From contig SHMW01000011.1 of NCBI GenBank assembly GCA_008080735.1, positions 23,085-87,084 on the forward strand: DNA of 64,000 nucleotides, in the 5' to 3' direction. The notes under the pieces were generated by a model. The model was not told the origin of the DNA and made no database searches. It worked only from the letters and a program-made list of their open reading frames with translations. Position 1 is the stretch's first letter. Every line of letters starts with the position of its first letter. Below are positions 1 to 9,775 of the stretch, piece by piece. This DNA is from Promethearchaeota archaeon. Lineage in GTDB: Archaea > Asgardarchaeota > Lokiarchaeia > Sigyniarchaeales > SOKP01. The translations under genes and the position numbers were made by a program.

Positions 1-1
1 G

Positions 2-85
2 TTTTGTGATTGGAGACCGCGTTTCAACAAGCAAAAATTGGAAATTAAAAACAAAAATTATGAACAAAATAAGCAATTGGCTTAA
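2..85 (+). CDS. Possible C-terminal end of a gene cut by the left edge
   Basis: One frame is open from the window edge for 27 codons to a TAA at 83-85. The inferred tail is lysine- and asparagine-rich and ends in ...NKQLA. No domain can be recognised. Short AT-rich open frames arise by chance, so this is a tentative partial CDS. The rest of the stretch up to the first full gene is AT-rich, and I see only a possible TATA-like box (AATATTAAATAG near 242-253). Confidence 0.3.
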   Translation, partial: FCDWRPRFNKQKLEIKNKNYEQNKQLA

Positions 86-319
86 GACAGCACGAATAAT
101 TCGCTTAGAATTTGTAGGATAATTGATTTTATTTATATTTTTTACTTAAACCTCAAATATCTTTCATTAATCACGTATGAATAATATAACTATAATATAA
201 AGCTCATTTTCAGAATTGCAAATGACTATTATCAAATCAGAAAATATTAAATAGAATAAAGGAAAATCATATTTTATAATCCAAATTTTAACAATAAAAA
301 ATTAAATATCATAGATATT

Positions 320-1870
320 ATGTCACAAAGCTTACAAACCACTGAAACCAACGAAGATTTTGATGTGATAATAATCGGTGCTGGATTGGGGGGTTTAGGC
401 GCCGCTTGTCAATTAGGACTAAGCGATAAGAACGTTCTCTTACTGGAAAAGCATAATGTTCCTGGGGGATTTGCCACTTCATTTGTACGTGGGCGATTTG
501 AATTTGAAGGAGCGCTCCATATGCTAAGTGATATTGGAACACCTGAGGATCCCGGTGCTTTATATAGGTTTTTTAAACGAATTGGGTTAGTTCCCGATCT
601 TTTAAAGTTTAAACATATACCCGAATATTATAGAAGTATATTCTATGATGGGTACGACACAGTTATTCCATATGGAGTTGAAGAGTATTTCAATAAGTTG
701 TTAGAGTTATTTCCAAGTGAAGAGGATGGTATTAATAACTTTAGAGAAATATGCGAAGCAATCTATAACGGAATTCAATATATTGGTAGTCGTAGGGGGA
801 AGGTCTCGCAGAAAGACATTATCAAAGACCATCCGTGGATCGCAAGAGTCGTGGGACTAACCTTACAAGATATATTTGATAAATGCTTTAATAATAAACG
901 ACTTATTTCAGTTATCTCCCAGCCTTGGGGCTTTTTAGGGCTCCCTCCCTCAAGATGTAGTGCATACTCATTTCTCGGAATGACAATGAGCTATTTAGAC
1001 AAAGGTGGAGCTTTTCCAGAAGGTAGATCTCATGCATTAACCAGTGGTATGGTTAAATGTTTCCAGAAAATGGGGGGAACAGTAAAATTTAATGCTTTAG
1101 TAAGTAAAATTTTGTTGAAAAATGATAAAATATACGGAGTAGAATTGCTTGATGGTAAACGATTTCATTCAAAAGCAATAATCTCAAATGTGAATCCGAT
1201 TTGTACGATAATGCAATTATTACCGGATGGAACTATTCCAGAAGGTTATAAAAAAAAAATATATGCACCAGAAATAGGCCCTTCTGGATTTTCTGTATAT
1301 ATGGGTCTTAACGCGTCACCCCAAGAATTAGGGCTTAAAGAACATGAAACATTTATTAATAAGGATGATGATCTTGACGCAGCCTACGATAGTTTTAGGA
1401 AAATCAGAGATCCTAGATATATTGTTGCGGCATGTTATAATAATATAGATCCAACAATTTCTCCTCAAGGAACTTCACAATTAGTTCTAACCACCCTACA
1501 AATGGGAGATGAATGGCAAATCATCGCACCCGATCAATATCACAAAATCAAGGATAATTATGCTGATAAAATGATCCAGATGGTGGAAAATACTATTCTT
1601 CCGGACATCAGACAATATATCGAAGTAGCTGAAGTCGCCAGCCCTCTTACATATTATCGGTATTCAAAAAATTATAACGGAGCTATATATGGCTATCATC
1701 AAGACGTTTATAATAGTCCGATGATGAGATTAAAGAGCAAAACACCAATTAAAGGGCTCTATTTAGCGGGAGCATGGACAAATTTCGGAGGCGGTTTTTC
1801 TACATCTATATTGGGAGGCAGAGTCGCAGCTGGATTATATTTAAGTGATAATAAGGAGGGAGAAATTTAA
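320..1870 (+). CDS. CrtI/phytoene-desaturase-like FAD-dependent oxidoreductase
   Basis: A 516-residue flavoprotein of the amine oxidase/CrtI-CrtISO class. The N-terminus carries a Rossmann FAD motif (DVIIIGAGLGGLGAA, about residues 15-29), followed by an acidic strand end (LLLEKHNVPGG). The C-terminus has the second FAD signature GLYLAGAWTNFGGG with the Ser/Gly-rich closing helix typical of carotenoid desaturases and isomerases. The next gene, a flavin/2Fe-2S reductase, follows at 1 nt with its Shine-Dalgarno inside this gene, so the two are co-translated. The pair may reduce or saturate an isoprenoid chain such as archaeal lipid precursors or quinones. That role is inferred; only the fold family is clear. 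Confidence 0.85.
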   Translation: MSQSLQTTETNEDFDVIIIGAGLGGLGAACQLGLSDKNVLLLEKHNVPGGFATSFVRGRFEFEGALHMLSDIGTPEDPGALYRFFKRIGLVPDLLKFKHIPEYYRSIFYDGYDTVIPYGVEEYFNKLLELFPSEEDGINNFREICEAIYNGIQYIGSRRGKVSQKDIIKDHPWIARVVGLTLQDIFDKCFNNKRLISVISQPWGFLGLPPSRCSAYSFLGMTMSYLDKGGAFPEGRSHALTSGMVKCFQKMGGTVKFNALVSKILLKNDKIYGVELLDGKRFHSKAIISNVNPICTIMQLLPDGTIPEGYKKKIYAPEIGPSGFSVYMGLNASPQELGLKEHETFINKDDDLDAAYDSFRKIRDPRYIVAACYNNIDPTISPQGTSQLVLTTLQMGDEWQIIAPDQYHKIKDNYADKMIQMVENTILPDIRQYIEVAEVASPLTYYRYSKNYNGAIYGYHQDVYNSPMMRLKSKTPIKGLYLAGAWTNFGGGFSTSILGGRVAAGLYLSDNKEGEI

Positions 1871-1871
1871 T

Positions 1872-3059
1872 ATGATGGAAGATATCAAGAAATTTCGAGA
1901 GGTCGAAAAGCAAAAAAAATGGCGTGAGGAGGTCCAAGAAATACCTCCATATATCGATAAATTCGATCGATTAAACAAGAGAATACATCCGGAATCGCAA
2001 GAATTAAGGTTAACCGATATCAAGAAATTATCTCCCAACACTAAACTATATCGCTTCGTTTCGAATAATCCAAATAATCCATTAGCGGTTTTTAGAGCAG
2101 GTCAATATATCGGATTGAATGTAAATATTAATGGTGTGAGAACTGTCCGTCCATATTCAATTGTATCTTCCCCGAATCAAGCGGCATATTATGAATTGGG
2201 AATAAAGAGAAAAGAAGGTGGATTTGTAAGTCACTATCTTCTTGATTATGCTAAATTAGGTGATATATTTCAAGCAACAGAACCAATGGGTCAATTTCAT
2301 TATAATTCGCTTTTTCATGGAAAAGATCTGGTTTTTATCGCCGGTGGATGTGGAATTACACCATTTATGTCAATGATACGATATTTTACGGAATTGGATA
2401 ATGATATAAATATAGAAGTACTTTATGGATGTTTAAATGAATTGGATATCTTGTTTCGAGAAGAATTGGACGATCTTAGCACAAGGAGAGAAAAATTTGA
2501 TATCAAATACGTGTTATCCGAAGCACACTCAGAATGGGGTGGACTTTGTGGGTTTATTACAAAAGATATCATCGAACATAACATCAAATCATTTAAAGAG
2601 AAGTTCTACTATATCTGTGGAAGTAAGGATATGTATGAATTTATTTTGAAGGAGTTAGAGCGATTATTAATTCCACGTCATCATATTATTTTTGAAGCCT
2701 TCGGAGTACCTGATGACGTTAGTAAAATAATGGGATGGCCACAGTCTCTAAATTCTTCAAATCTTTTCCAGATAACTATAGAATATATTGATGAGGGTCA
2801 AAACAAAGAAACAATATTTGAAGCAAATAGTACAGAGCCGCTTCTGAATAGTATTGAGCGTCAGAAAGATCTTCCTATTTCAATTAAAAGCGGATGTCGT
2901 TCTGGGATATGCGCATTATGTAGGACAAAATTGCTTTCTGGAGAGGTATTTGTTCCACCAGATGTAACTATTAGAGAAGTCGATAATCAATTCGGGTATA
3001 TCCATCCATGTGTTTCATATCCAATCTCAGATTTACACTTAGACCTGAAGATGATATAA
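1872..3059 (+). CDS. Flavin/NAD-binding reductase with C-terminal 2Fe-2S ferredoxin domain
   Basis: About 395 residues. I moved the start from GTG 1845 to ATG 1872 because the Shine-Dalgarno AAGGAGGG (1853-1860) precedes ATG-ATG directly and lies inside the longer ORF. A ferredoxin-NADP reductase-type module shows a flavin motif (RPYSIVSSP) and a nucleotide motif (IAGGCGITPFMS). The C-terminal plant-type 2Fe-2S domain has CRSGICALC followed by a distant Cys (HPC), giving the four-cysteine cluster pattern. The architecture matches oxygenase reductases and vanillate/phenol reductase-like proteins. In an anaerobe it more likely delivers electrons from NAD(P)H or ferredoxin to the upstream flavoprotein. 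The partner assignment is inferred from coupling. Confidence 0.85.
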   Translation: MMEDIKKFREVEKQKKWREEVQEIPPYIDKFDRLNKRIHPESQELRLTDIKKLSPNTKLYRFVSNNPNNPLAVFRAGQYIGLNVNINGVRTVRPYSIVSSPNQAAYYELGIKRKEGGFVSHYLLDYAKLGDIFQATEPMGQFHYNSLFHGKDLVFIAGGCGITPFMSMIRYFTELDNDINIEVLYGCLNELDILFREELDDLSTRREKFDIKYVLSEAHSEWGGLCGFITKDIIEHNIKSFKEKFYYICGSKDMYEFILKELERLLIPRHHIIFEAFGVPDDVSKIMGWPQSLNSSNLFQITIEYIDEGQNKETIFEANSTEPLLNSIERQKDLPISIKSGCRSGICALCRTKLLSGEVFVPPDVTIREVDNQFGYIHPCVSYPISDLHLDLKMI

Positions 3060-3127
3060 AATAAGGTAAAAAAAGAATTTTTTCATTCTCTCTTCATTTT
3101 TAGTATGCTTTTCAGGTAATAAGAAAT

Positions 3128-3535
3128 TTAAAGGAATTCCGTATCTATATTTTGTAAAGAGTTTACAATTTCTTGGGCTGCTCTCGTTGCTCTCATTAAT
3201 TTTGCCATGTTTCCCGTTAACTTTAATTTTCCACTCATTACTCCTTGTATGGTGTCAAGCTCACCTTTGGCCACTTTAACAAAATTATCGTAGGGTCCCG
3301 CTAAAATAAATTCACACTCCGGATTATCTCCTTCTTTAATAATATGCGTTCCGGTACACTCACCTTTATGAAGTCCTAAAAAAAATTTCACATCATGATC
3401 TAAAGGGCCACTTGGCTCCACATGTACTAACATATCACCCGTCCACCAAGCAGCAGCTTCTTTATACGCGGGATTATTATTGATAGCCTTACCAAATTCC
3501 TTAACCCACTCCTCACTCAATATTTTGACTGCCAT
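3128..3535 (-). CDS. SCP2 sterol-carrier-domain protein
   Basis: A 135-residue protein covering a single SCP2-like lipid-binding domain. Features are an amphipathic N-terminal helix, a central beta sheet with the pattern ECEFILAGPYDNFVKVAKGE, and a C-terminal GKLKLTGNMAKLMR segment characteristic of the family. SCP2 domains bind acyl-CoA or lipids. It sits next to acyl/aldehyde metabolism genes and lies on the same strand as the AOR gene, about 120 bp downstream of it. The ligand is unknown. Confidence 0.85.
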   Translation of the reverse strand: MAVKILSEEWVKEFGKAINNNPAYKEAAAWWTGDMLVHVEPSGPLDHDVKFFLGLHKGECTGTHIIKEGDNPECEFILAGPYDNFVKVAKGELDTIQGVMSGKLKLTGNMAKLMRATRAAQEIVNSLQNIDTEFL

Positions 3536-3656
3536 TTTATTCCATCACATAAGTAAAATATTATTCTAAAGGAATTTTTGTCGTGATTCTATTTAAAAGT
3601 ATGTTAATCCATTAAAAAAGAAAATAAAAAACCAAAAAAGAAAGTAAAAAGGTAAG

Positions 3657-5507
3657 TTATATGTTATCTAAATCCAATTCTTCCAGTTTTTCCGGACTTG
3701 GATACCCTGTTTCTGGATCCCAGTCTCTCACTTGAAAATATAGTTTTTTCAATTTTTCAAAATCAGGAGTTTTTCCCGCAGAACCTCCCTCTTCTAAAGG
3801 TTTTAACAGAATCTGGGGTAATTTTTCATCCTCTGGTGTCAACCCCATTTTCAGATTAAAGAGGCGTTTCATTGTATAAATTCTCTCTCCAGTGGTTTTT
3901 ATCCGTTCAATATCAAATTCTAAACCAGTTGCAGTTTCAATCACCTTGGCAACCATATCCGGCGGAGGATTACTGAAAATACACAGCACGAGGGAATTAT
4001 AAAGAGAACGATAATCATACTCAATAGCACAATTTTTTGCCATTATCTCATCATCGCTATATTTATCTACCAATTCGATTCCTAAATCTTGAAATGGGAG
4101 TCCTAACAACACCATATACATATCACACGCACAATGGCAAGGACCTCGAGTTGTACCAACAGAATAAGCTAAAGCCATTCCCCATGTATGGCGCAGATCA
4201 TGATAAGGGACTTCTTGTCCGATTGCAGTCGCTATCTCATCTTGGGATATACCAAATTTCTCACCAACCGCATCCGACCCTTCAGCTAAAATGTCCCCAA
4301 AACCCTCCCTAAAAACCATCTTCTTTACCATTTCTAAAGCAGGTTCAATCTCTCCCCATTCTGGTTCAAGACCATCAATATCATCGGAAGATATCTTGCC
4401 ATTGTTATATAGATAATATACAAATGCGATTGTACCTCCTCCACTTATAGTATCAATTCCATAATCATTACATAATGTATTCGCTTTTACAATAGATTTA
4501 AGATCATCGTTTAAAATCAATGAGCCGAAACTGACTATTGTTTCATATTCTGGAGCTTCCACTTCCCCTTCAAAAGCATACTCTCCCTCAGCTACGGACG
4601 CCTTATGAGCACAACCAATTGGACAAGAATAACAAGGATATTGCTTAGTGTAGATCATTTCCGAAGCGGTTGCACCAGAGATATTAAATGCACCATCCCA
4701 CTCTCCTTGCGTCCAATATTTAATCGGAAGTTCACCCTCCATATTATATTTGTCTACACCACCGGGAGTTCCCAGCATTCCGAACATTTGTGTGGTGAAT
4801 GAACTGTTAACATTATCGATCATTTCACTCACTGCTTCTTTATATTGATCTGGCTTTGCAGCTTCGAATTTCTTCTTTGGACCTCTGACAGCAATCGCTT
4901 TCAATTTTTTGGATCCCATTACCGCCCCGATCCCAGTTCTCCCCGCAGCTTTCTCCTCTGAGGCGATGGTGGCAAATTTGATTAAATTCTCGCCCGCTTG
5001 CCCGATACATGCCACTCTTGTTAAATTGGTTCCAGAATCTTCTTTAATAATATCATGGGTTTCTAAGGTTCCTTTGCCCCATAAATGGGAAGCGTCTTTC
5101 AATTCTGCTTTTTCCTCTGTTATATTAAGATAGACAGGTTCATCAGAGGCACCTTTTATGATAATCCCATCATATCCAGCTTTTTTTAATTCAGGTCCAA
5201 AATAACCTCCACAGTTAGCTTCACCCCAAATGCCTGTGTAAGGTGATTTTGAACATACCGTAAATCTCCCAGAGGTAGGAGCATTGCTTAAACACAATGG
5301 ACCAGTCATAAACATTAGAATGTTATCTGGGCCTAATGGATCGGTTTCTTCTTCAATGAAATCATAAAGATATCGTACAGCATATCCCGCAGCTCCCAGA
5401 AAATCCTTCGCAATCTCTACGTCGAGCGGAATTTCTTTTATCTCCTTGGATGTTAGGTCTATTTCTAAAATCTTCCCTATAAATCCTTTTATATCCACAT
5501 AAATCAC
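3657..5507 (-). CDS. Aldehyde:ferredoxin oxidoreductase family (tungstopterin) enzyme
   Basis: A 616-residue member of the AOR family, which oxidises aldehydes to carboxylic acids with ferredoxin using a tungsten or molybdenum bis-pterin and a 4Fe-4S cluster. The N-terminal GFIGKILEIDLTS is the family start. The cluster motif CYSCPIGC lies mid-protein, with the expected later Cys in LVLCIFSN. The glycine-rich pterin-binding region (EKAAGRTGIGAVMGSKKLKAIAVRG) is intact. The track start is GTG (5507); a GTG three codons later is equally possible. It is divergent from an iron-containing alcohol dehydrogenase, a pairing that suits alcohol/aldehyde/acid interconversion. Substrate (general aldehyde, formaldehyde or glyceraldehyde-3-P) cannot be told by eye. 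Confidence 0.92.
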   Translation of the reverse strand: MIYVDIKGFIGKILEIDLTSKEIKEIPLDVEIAKDFLGAAGYAVRYLYDFIEEETDPLGPDNILMFMTGPLCLSNAPTSGRFTVCSKSPYTGIWGEANCGGYFGPELKKAGYDGIIIKGASDEPVYLNITEEKAELKDASHLWGKGTLETHDIIKEDSGTNLTRVACIGQAGENLIKFATIASEEKAAGRTGIGAVMGSKKLKAIAVRGPKKKFEAAKPDQYKEAVSEMIDNVNSSFTTQMFGMLGTPGGVDKYNMEGELPIKYWTQGEWDGAFNISGATASEMIYTKQYPCYSCPIGCAHKASVAEGEYAFEGEVEAPEYETIVSFGSLILNDDLKSIVKANTLCNDYGIDTISGGGTIAFVYYLYNNGKISSDDIDGLEPEWGEIEPALEMVKKMVFREGFGDILAEGSDAVGEKFGISQDEIATAIGQEVPYHDLRHTWGMALAYSVGTTRGPCHCACDMYMVLLGLPFQDLGIELVDKYSDDEIMAKNCAIEYDYRSLYNSLVLCIFSNPPPDMVAKVIETATGLEFDIERIKTTGERIYTMKRLFNLKMGLTPEDEKLPQILLKPLEEGGSAGKTPDFEKLKKLYFQVRDWDPETGYPSPEKLEELDLDNI

Positions 5508-5664
5508 TTTTATTTCTAAATTTAATGAAACTAAATTCTTTACTATATTAGTATGTTGTTTTATTGTTATTTTTTTTGTTTAAAAAATTATCTAGAAGAG
5601 ACATCCCTCGAAATATCTTTAATTTTTAAGGAAGGAATAATCTTCATCAGCAAATCTTTGAGTT

Positions 5665-5680
5665 ACAAAATTTAAATTTA
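5665..5680 (+). promoter_or_regulatory. TATA-like box upstream of the alcohol dehydrogenase
   Basis: AAAATTTAAATTTAAT in the divergent intergenic region resembles an archaeal TATA element. The coding start lies about 75 nt downstream, with a clear Shine-Dalgarno (GAAGAGGAG) just ahead of it, so a leadered transcript is expected. Position only; no transcription data. Confidence 0.35.
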
Positions 5681-5747
5681 ATAGAATGCCATTATAATTT
5701 AACAATTAAATTTTATAAAATTAACACGAAGAGGAGTAAAAATTCAA

Positions 5748-6944
5748 ATGTGGTATTTTTATTCGCCAAATATTATTTATGGGGAAGATGCTCTTGACTT
5801 CATGGAAAATATTAAGGGAAATAAATGTTTTATTGTAACTGATAAGATTCTCGAAGAACTCGGGTACTTAAAGATATTAACTGATAAATTAGATGAGTTG
5901 GGAAAAGAATATGAAGTTTTTAGCGAAGTAGAACCAGATCCTAAGGCAGATGGCGTGCTAAAAGCTAGAGAACAATGCATTGAATACGCTCCAGAGTTAA
6001 TCATCGCCCTTGGAGGAGGTTCTGTTATGGATACCGCCAAGACGGCTTGGGCTCTCTATGAATTTCAGGATATGACTTTAGATGACCTTCATCCGTTTAA
6101 TCCTCAATTATATCAAGTTGGCGAGAAATCAGATCTGGTTGCGATTCCTACAACCTCTGGGACTGGAGCGGAGACGACCTTTGCGGTTGTTGTGTCAGTT
6201 GAGGAACAAGGGATGTGGAGAAAATCAATTCAAGCTCATAAAGGATTAATTCCCACCTTTGCTATTGTCGATCCTAGGTTTCCAGCAGGTATGCCTCCAA
6301 AATTAACCGCAGATACAGGCTTTGACGCATTAGCACACGCACTTGAAGGGATGGTTTCTAGTTGGAAGAATGAATTCAGTTATGCGTTAGGGTTGAAGGC
6401 AATTGAAATGATCTTTGAATATTTGCCTATTGCCTATAGAAACGGTGATAATATGGAAGCGCGAGATATGATGCACCAAGCTGCCACGATGGCAGGTCTT
6501 GCATTCGGAAATGGACAAGTACATATCGGTCATACACTCGGGCATAGTTTAGGTACAATCTTTCACACATCTCATGGCCGGGCTGTTGGTATTTTTCTCA
6601 AATACGTGACTCAATTTTGTCTCAATAATCCTGATGGGAATGAATCTGTAAATATTTATTCCAAAATGGCGAAACAATTAGGATGGGCGAACTGGGATGA
6701 TCCGGATGAGAAGGCGGCCAATTCCGTAATTGATAAAATAAAAGAATTAGAAGAAAAGGTCGATATACCTCATAGTTTTAAAGGCGTTGGTCTCTCTAAA
6801 GATAAATATGAGGAAAACATAGATAATATGGTGCAACTCTGTTTTATGGATGCAAGCGGTACGATGGCTCCAAGATCACCCAATAAGGCGGATTTTGAGA
6901 AACTGTATCGGTATGCCTATGAAGGAAAGGATGTAGATTGGTAA
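5748..6944 (+). CDS. Iron-containing (group III) alcohol dehydrogenase
   Basis: A 398-residue type-III dehydrogenase. The NAD(P)-binding motif ALGGGSVMDTAK is at about residues 87-98, followed by IPTTSGTGAET. The metal ligands of the family are all present: D193 and H197 in GFDALAHALE, H262 in the VHIGHTLGH stretch and H276 in TSHG. It reduces aldehydes to alcohols or the reverse with NAD(P)H. A strong Shine-Dalgarno precedes the ATG. Its divergent partner is a tungsten aldehyde oxidoreductase, suggesting redox balancing through aldehyde and alcohol pools. Confidence 0.93.
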   Translation: MWYFYSPNIIYGEDALDFMENIKGNKCFIVTDKILEELGYLKILTDKLDELGKEYEVFSEVEPDPKADGVLKAREQCIEYAPELIIALGGGSVMDTAKTAWALYEFQDMTLDDLHPFNPQLYQVGEKSDLVAIPTTSGTGAETTFAVVVSVEEQGMWRKSIQAHKGLIPTFAIVDPRFPAGMPPKLTADTGFDALAHALEGMVSSWKNEFSYALGLKAIEMIFEYLPIAYRNGDNMEARDMMHQAATMAGLAFGNGQVHIGHTLGHSLGTIFHTSHGRAVGIFLKYVTQFCLNNPDGNESVNIYSKMAKQLGWANWDDPDEKAANSVIDKIKELEEKVDIPHSFKGVGLSKDKYEENIDNMVQLCFMDASGTMAPRSPNKADFEKLYRYAYEGKDVDW

Positions 6945-7020
6945 TTTAGTAAATAATTTCAAGTCATTCTCTCTTTTTTTTAACCACAAATAGATATTTC
7001 TTTTTAACCTAAATGCATTT

Positions 7021-9282
7021 TTAATAAGACTTTTTTATCGGGATTGAAATATAGAAAGTAGATCCTTGATTTCTTCCTTGAGACTCCATCCAGATTTTAC
7101 CCCCATGAAGTTCAATTAATTCTTTCGAAATATACAAACCTAATCCCGAACCATTAATTTCTAAGTCTAACCCTTGGCCATAGCGCTCTATTTTTCCGAA
7201 TTGAGTAAATAATAATTTTTTTTCAGCCTCAGTGAATCCAACTCCGGTATCATTTATTGATATTATATAGTAATCATCTTTTTTTTCCGATTTTATGCAA
7301 ATTTCTCCATTTTCAGGAGTATATTTTATTGCATTTGATATCAAATTATTTAAGACTTCATAGATCTTTTCTTTTTCAAAATAAGTTTCAAGTTTATTGT
7401 GTAAATCTAGCTGGATCTTTTGACCCCTCTTCTCTGCTAGGGGTTTTAATTCTTTTATAGTATATTTTATTAAAAAAACCAAATCCTCCTTTTCTTGATT
7501 GAGTTTAATTTTTCCAGATTCTAACTTAGAAGCTTCAATTAATTCTCTAACTAAATCTTCCAATCGTTTAGTTCCCTCCTTTATATTATGAGCAATCTTT
7601 AATATATCGTATGAAAGCTCATCTTGATATACCTCGAGTAAAAAGTCTGCATATCCCTTAATAGAGATTAAAGGAGTCTTAAGTTCATGAGTAATTCTCC
7701 GCAAAAAATCCGATTTAAGCTTATTGACTTTTTCCAACTCTTTTTGAATATTCTTTTTATCGGTTATATCGACAATAGTCACAAAAGAGGCATCTCTACC
7801 TTTATATGTAATATCTTTATAGAAAATATCAATCCATTTTACTTCACCAATGGAGGTGACCCCCCGAAATTCATAATGATTTCTTGCTTTTTTAGGATTG
7901 GTTTTTCTCAGTAGCATTTGTTTTTTAACATATTCTAAATCATCTGGATGGATATATTTTTGAAAATCACTTGCTCTTTTATCCATCAAATCTTTCAGAT
8001 CAAATTCAAATATATCTGCCCATTTTTGATTTACATATTTTATAGTATTATCTTGGACTATTTGAATTCCAGTTGAAGATTGTTCTGCGAGGCTTTTGAA
8101 TAAAATTGCTGTTTCTTCCAAATCTTGTTCCATTAACTTTCTATCTGTGATATCAATTAAAATAATTAGATTGGCTTCTTTTTCATCATAAAGTATTTTC
8201 TTCGTTTGACTTTCAACCCAAAACACCTCCCCTTCATTATTTACTATTCTAAACTCATAGGGTTCAAACTCTTTCGAATCATTCGCCGTTCTTTTAGTGT
8301 ATTGGCCCATTACTTTATCTCTGTCATCAGGATGGATGAATTCGGACAGAGTTCCGATATCAAAATGTTCCACTTGTGTTTCTTTAAGTCCTCCAAATTC
8401 TAATGCTTTTTTATTGATGAACTTTAGCTCTCCATCTTGAACAATTTGGATTCCAAGAGAAGATTGTTCAGCTACTTTTCGAAATTTTTCCTCCGACTCT
8501 TCCAATCGCTTCTTAATATACTTTTTCTCAGTTACATCTATTACCATACCTATATATTTGGAGATCTCTCCATTCTGATTGAAAACTGGAATCGCATGGT
8601 CTAATATATGTCGAGTTTCTCGCGTCTTTTTATGTATAATTCGAAATTCACTATTGTAATTCTCTTTATTTTTAAACGCTTTAAGATAATCATCTACAAA
8701 TCTCCTTCTATCTTCTGGATGCACTATTTTGAACATTAACCTGGGATCATCACAAAATTCTTGAAGTGAATATCCCGTCCATTTTTCAAACTTTTTTGAC
8801 ATAAATTCTATGGTTCCATTCACATCGGTGTAAACAGAATATACAGCGAGAGGGAGGTTTTGAATGAGGCTCCGATATTTTCCTCCGACCTCAAAGAATC
8901 GGTTTTCTAATTCTTTTTCTTTTTTAATGCTTTTGGTAAACATTAAAACGTAATCTTGAGGTAGAAATTCGTAATTGATCTGAAGAAATTCTTCTTTTTC
9001 GATGGTGAGAGGTTTATAGGGTAGTTCTTCTTCAATAGAAATTTTCTTATCAAGGCATCTCTTTAAATTACGTAGAATATGTGGTTTATCTTTAAAAATT
9101 ACAGTGGCTTTCTCTCCTTTAATCTTTTTAATTTTTTGATTAGTCAGCTCGATTGCGGATCTGTTGTAATTAGTTAAAATAAAATCTTCCTGCCATCTTT
9201 TCCAAATAAAGCAAGGTAAAGGGATGGCATTAAATAGAAATCTCATTTTTTCTGGTTTATCGAATAATGAAGATTCATCCAT
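7021..9282 (-). CDS. Multi-PAS sensor histidine kinase
   Basis: A 753-residue soluble sensor kinase with no obvious transmembrane segment. There are about four PAS domains: roughly residues 10-110 (divergent), 130-255, 262-385 and 390-510, the last three ending in typical PAC segments (GMVIDVTEKK, LIILIDITDRK, VTIVDITDKK). The dimerisation domain has the phospho-acceptor motif RITHELKTPL. The HATPase domain shows the N box (NLISNAIKYTPE), G1 (DTGVGFTE) and G2 (GSGLGLYISKELIELHGG). No receiver domain or adjacent response regulator is present, so its output is unknown. It is convergent with the alcohol dehydrogenase. The signal is not evident. Confidence 0.93.
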   Translation of the reverse strand: MDESSLFDKPEKMRFLFNAIPLPCFIWKRWQEDFILTNYNRSAIELTNQKIKKIKGEKATVIFKDKPHILRNLKRCLDKKISIEEELPYKPLTIEKEEFLQINYEFLPQDYVLMFTKSIKKEKELENRFFEVGGKYRSLIQNLPLAVYSVYTDVNGTIEFMSKKFEKWTGYSLQEFCDDPRLMFKIVHPEDRRRFVDDYLKAFKNKENYNSEFRIIHKKTRETRHILDHAIPVFNQNGEISKYIGMVIDVTEKKYIKKRLEESEEKFRKVAEQSSLGIQIVQDGELKFINKKALEFGGLKETQVEHFDIGTLSEFIHPDDRDKVMGQYTKRTANDSKEFEPYEFRIVNNEGEVFWVESQTKKILYDEKEANLIILIDITDRKLMEQDLEETAILFKSLAEQSSTGIQIVQDNTIKYVNQKWADIFEFDLKDLMDKRASDFQKYIHPDDLEYVKKQMLLRKTNPKKARNHYEFRGVTSIGEVKWIDIFYKDITYKGRDASFVTIVDITDKKNIQKELEKVNKLKSDFLRRITHELKTPLISIKGYADFLLEVYQDELSYDILKIAHNIKEGTKRLEDLVRELIEASKLESGKIKLNQEKEDLVFLIKYTIKELKPLAEKRGQKIQLDLHNKLETYFEKEKIYEVLNNLISNAIKYTPENGEICIKSEKKDDYYIISINDTGVGFTEAEKKLLFTQFGKIERYGQGLDLEINGSGLGLYISKELIELHGGKIWMESQGRNQGSTFYISIPIKKSY

Positions 9283-9775
9283 TATAAAACCCCTGATTCC
9301 TTTTATTCTACAAAAATTAAATGTAAATAATCTGCAAAAATAGTACCACTTATTATTTTTATAACCTTTCTTTTAAGAGGATTTAATTACTAATTTAGAG
9401 AATTTTTATAAAATTCTTTTTTTAATGGTTTCATAAATATAGCAAAAAAAATGATTACATTTATAAAGCAAACTGATCACTATCGTAACTTAGATTATTT
9501 ATCTCACTATTATAGATTCAGATATTTTTTTAATCAGCTATCGACTTAATTTATACTTCCAAAGGTTCTCTAGTAGAGATAATTCTGAATGGATAAAGTT
9601 TAGTGAAGAAATTTCATTACCATATGAATTTTAAAATAATTGATCCTGTTCTTAATTTAGAGCACCCCAGCGTCCAGAACGTATTAAATATTGCACAAGA
9701 TATTTTAGATCAGAATTCCGAAATTCCGAAATAAATGAGATTCTTTTTTCTGGGTTTATAAATGCGGTACAGCAT
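9283..9775. other. AT-rich region with possible decayed coding sequence
   Basis: No complete gene is supported. On the plus strand several short overlapping frames read like protein: an ATG frame at 9451-9549, an open frame at about 9494-9640 ending ...SEEISLPYEF, and an ATG frame at 9624-9731. Then an open frame from 9656 runs without a stop into the longin-like ORF at 9776. The switching frames suggest a frameshifted or decaying gene. AT-rich DNA also generates such frames by chance. Confidence 0.3.

Noticed and set aside
1-60. CRISPR repeat at the left edge (GTTTCAA-like text)
   Set aside because: Only one copy, with no spacers or regular repeats.
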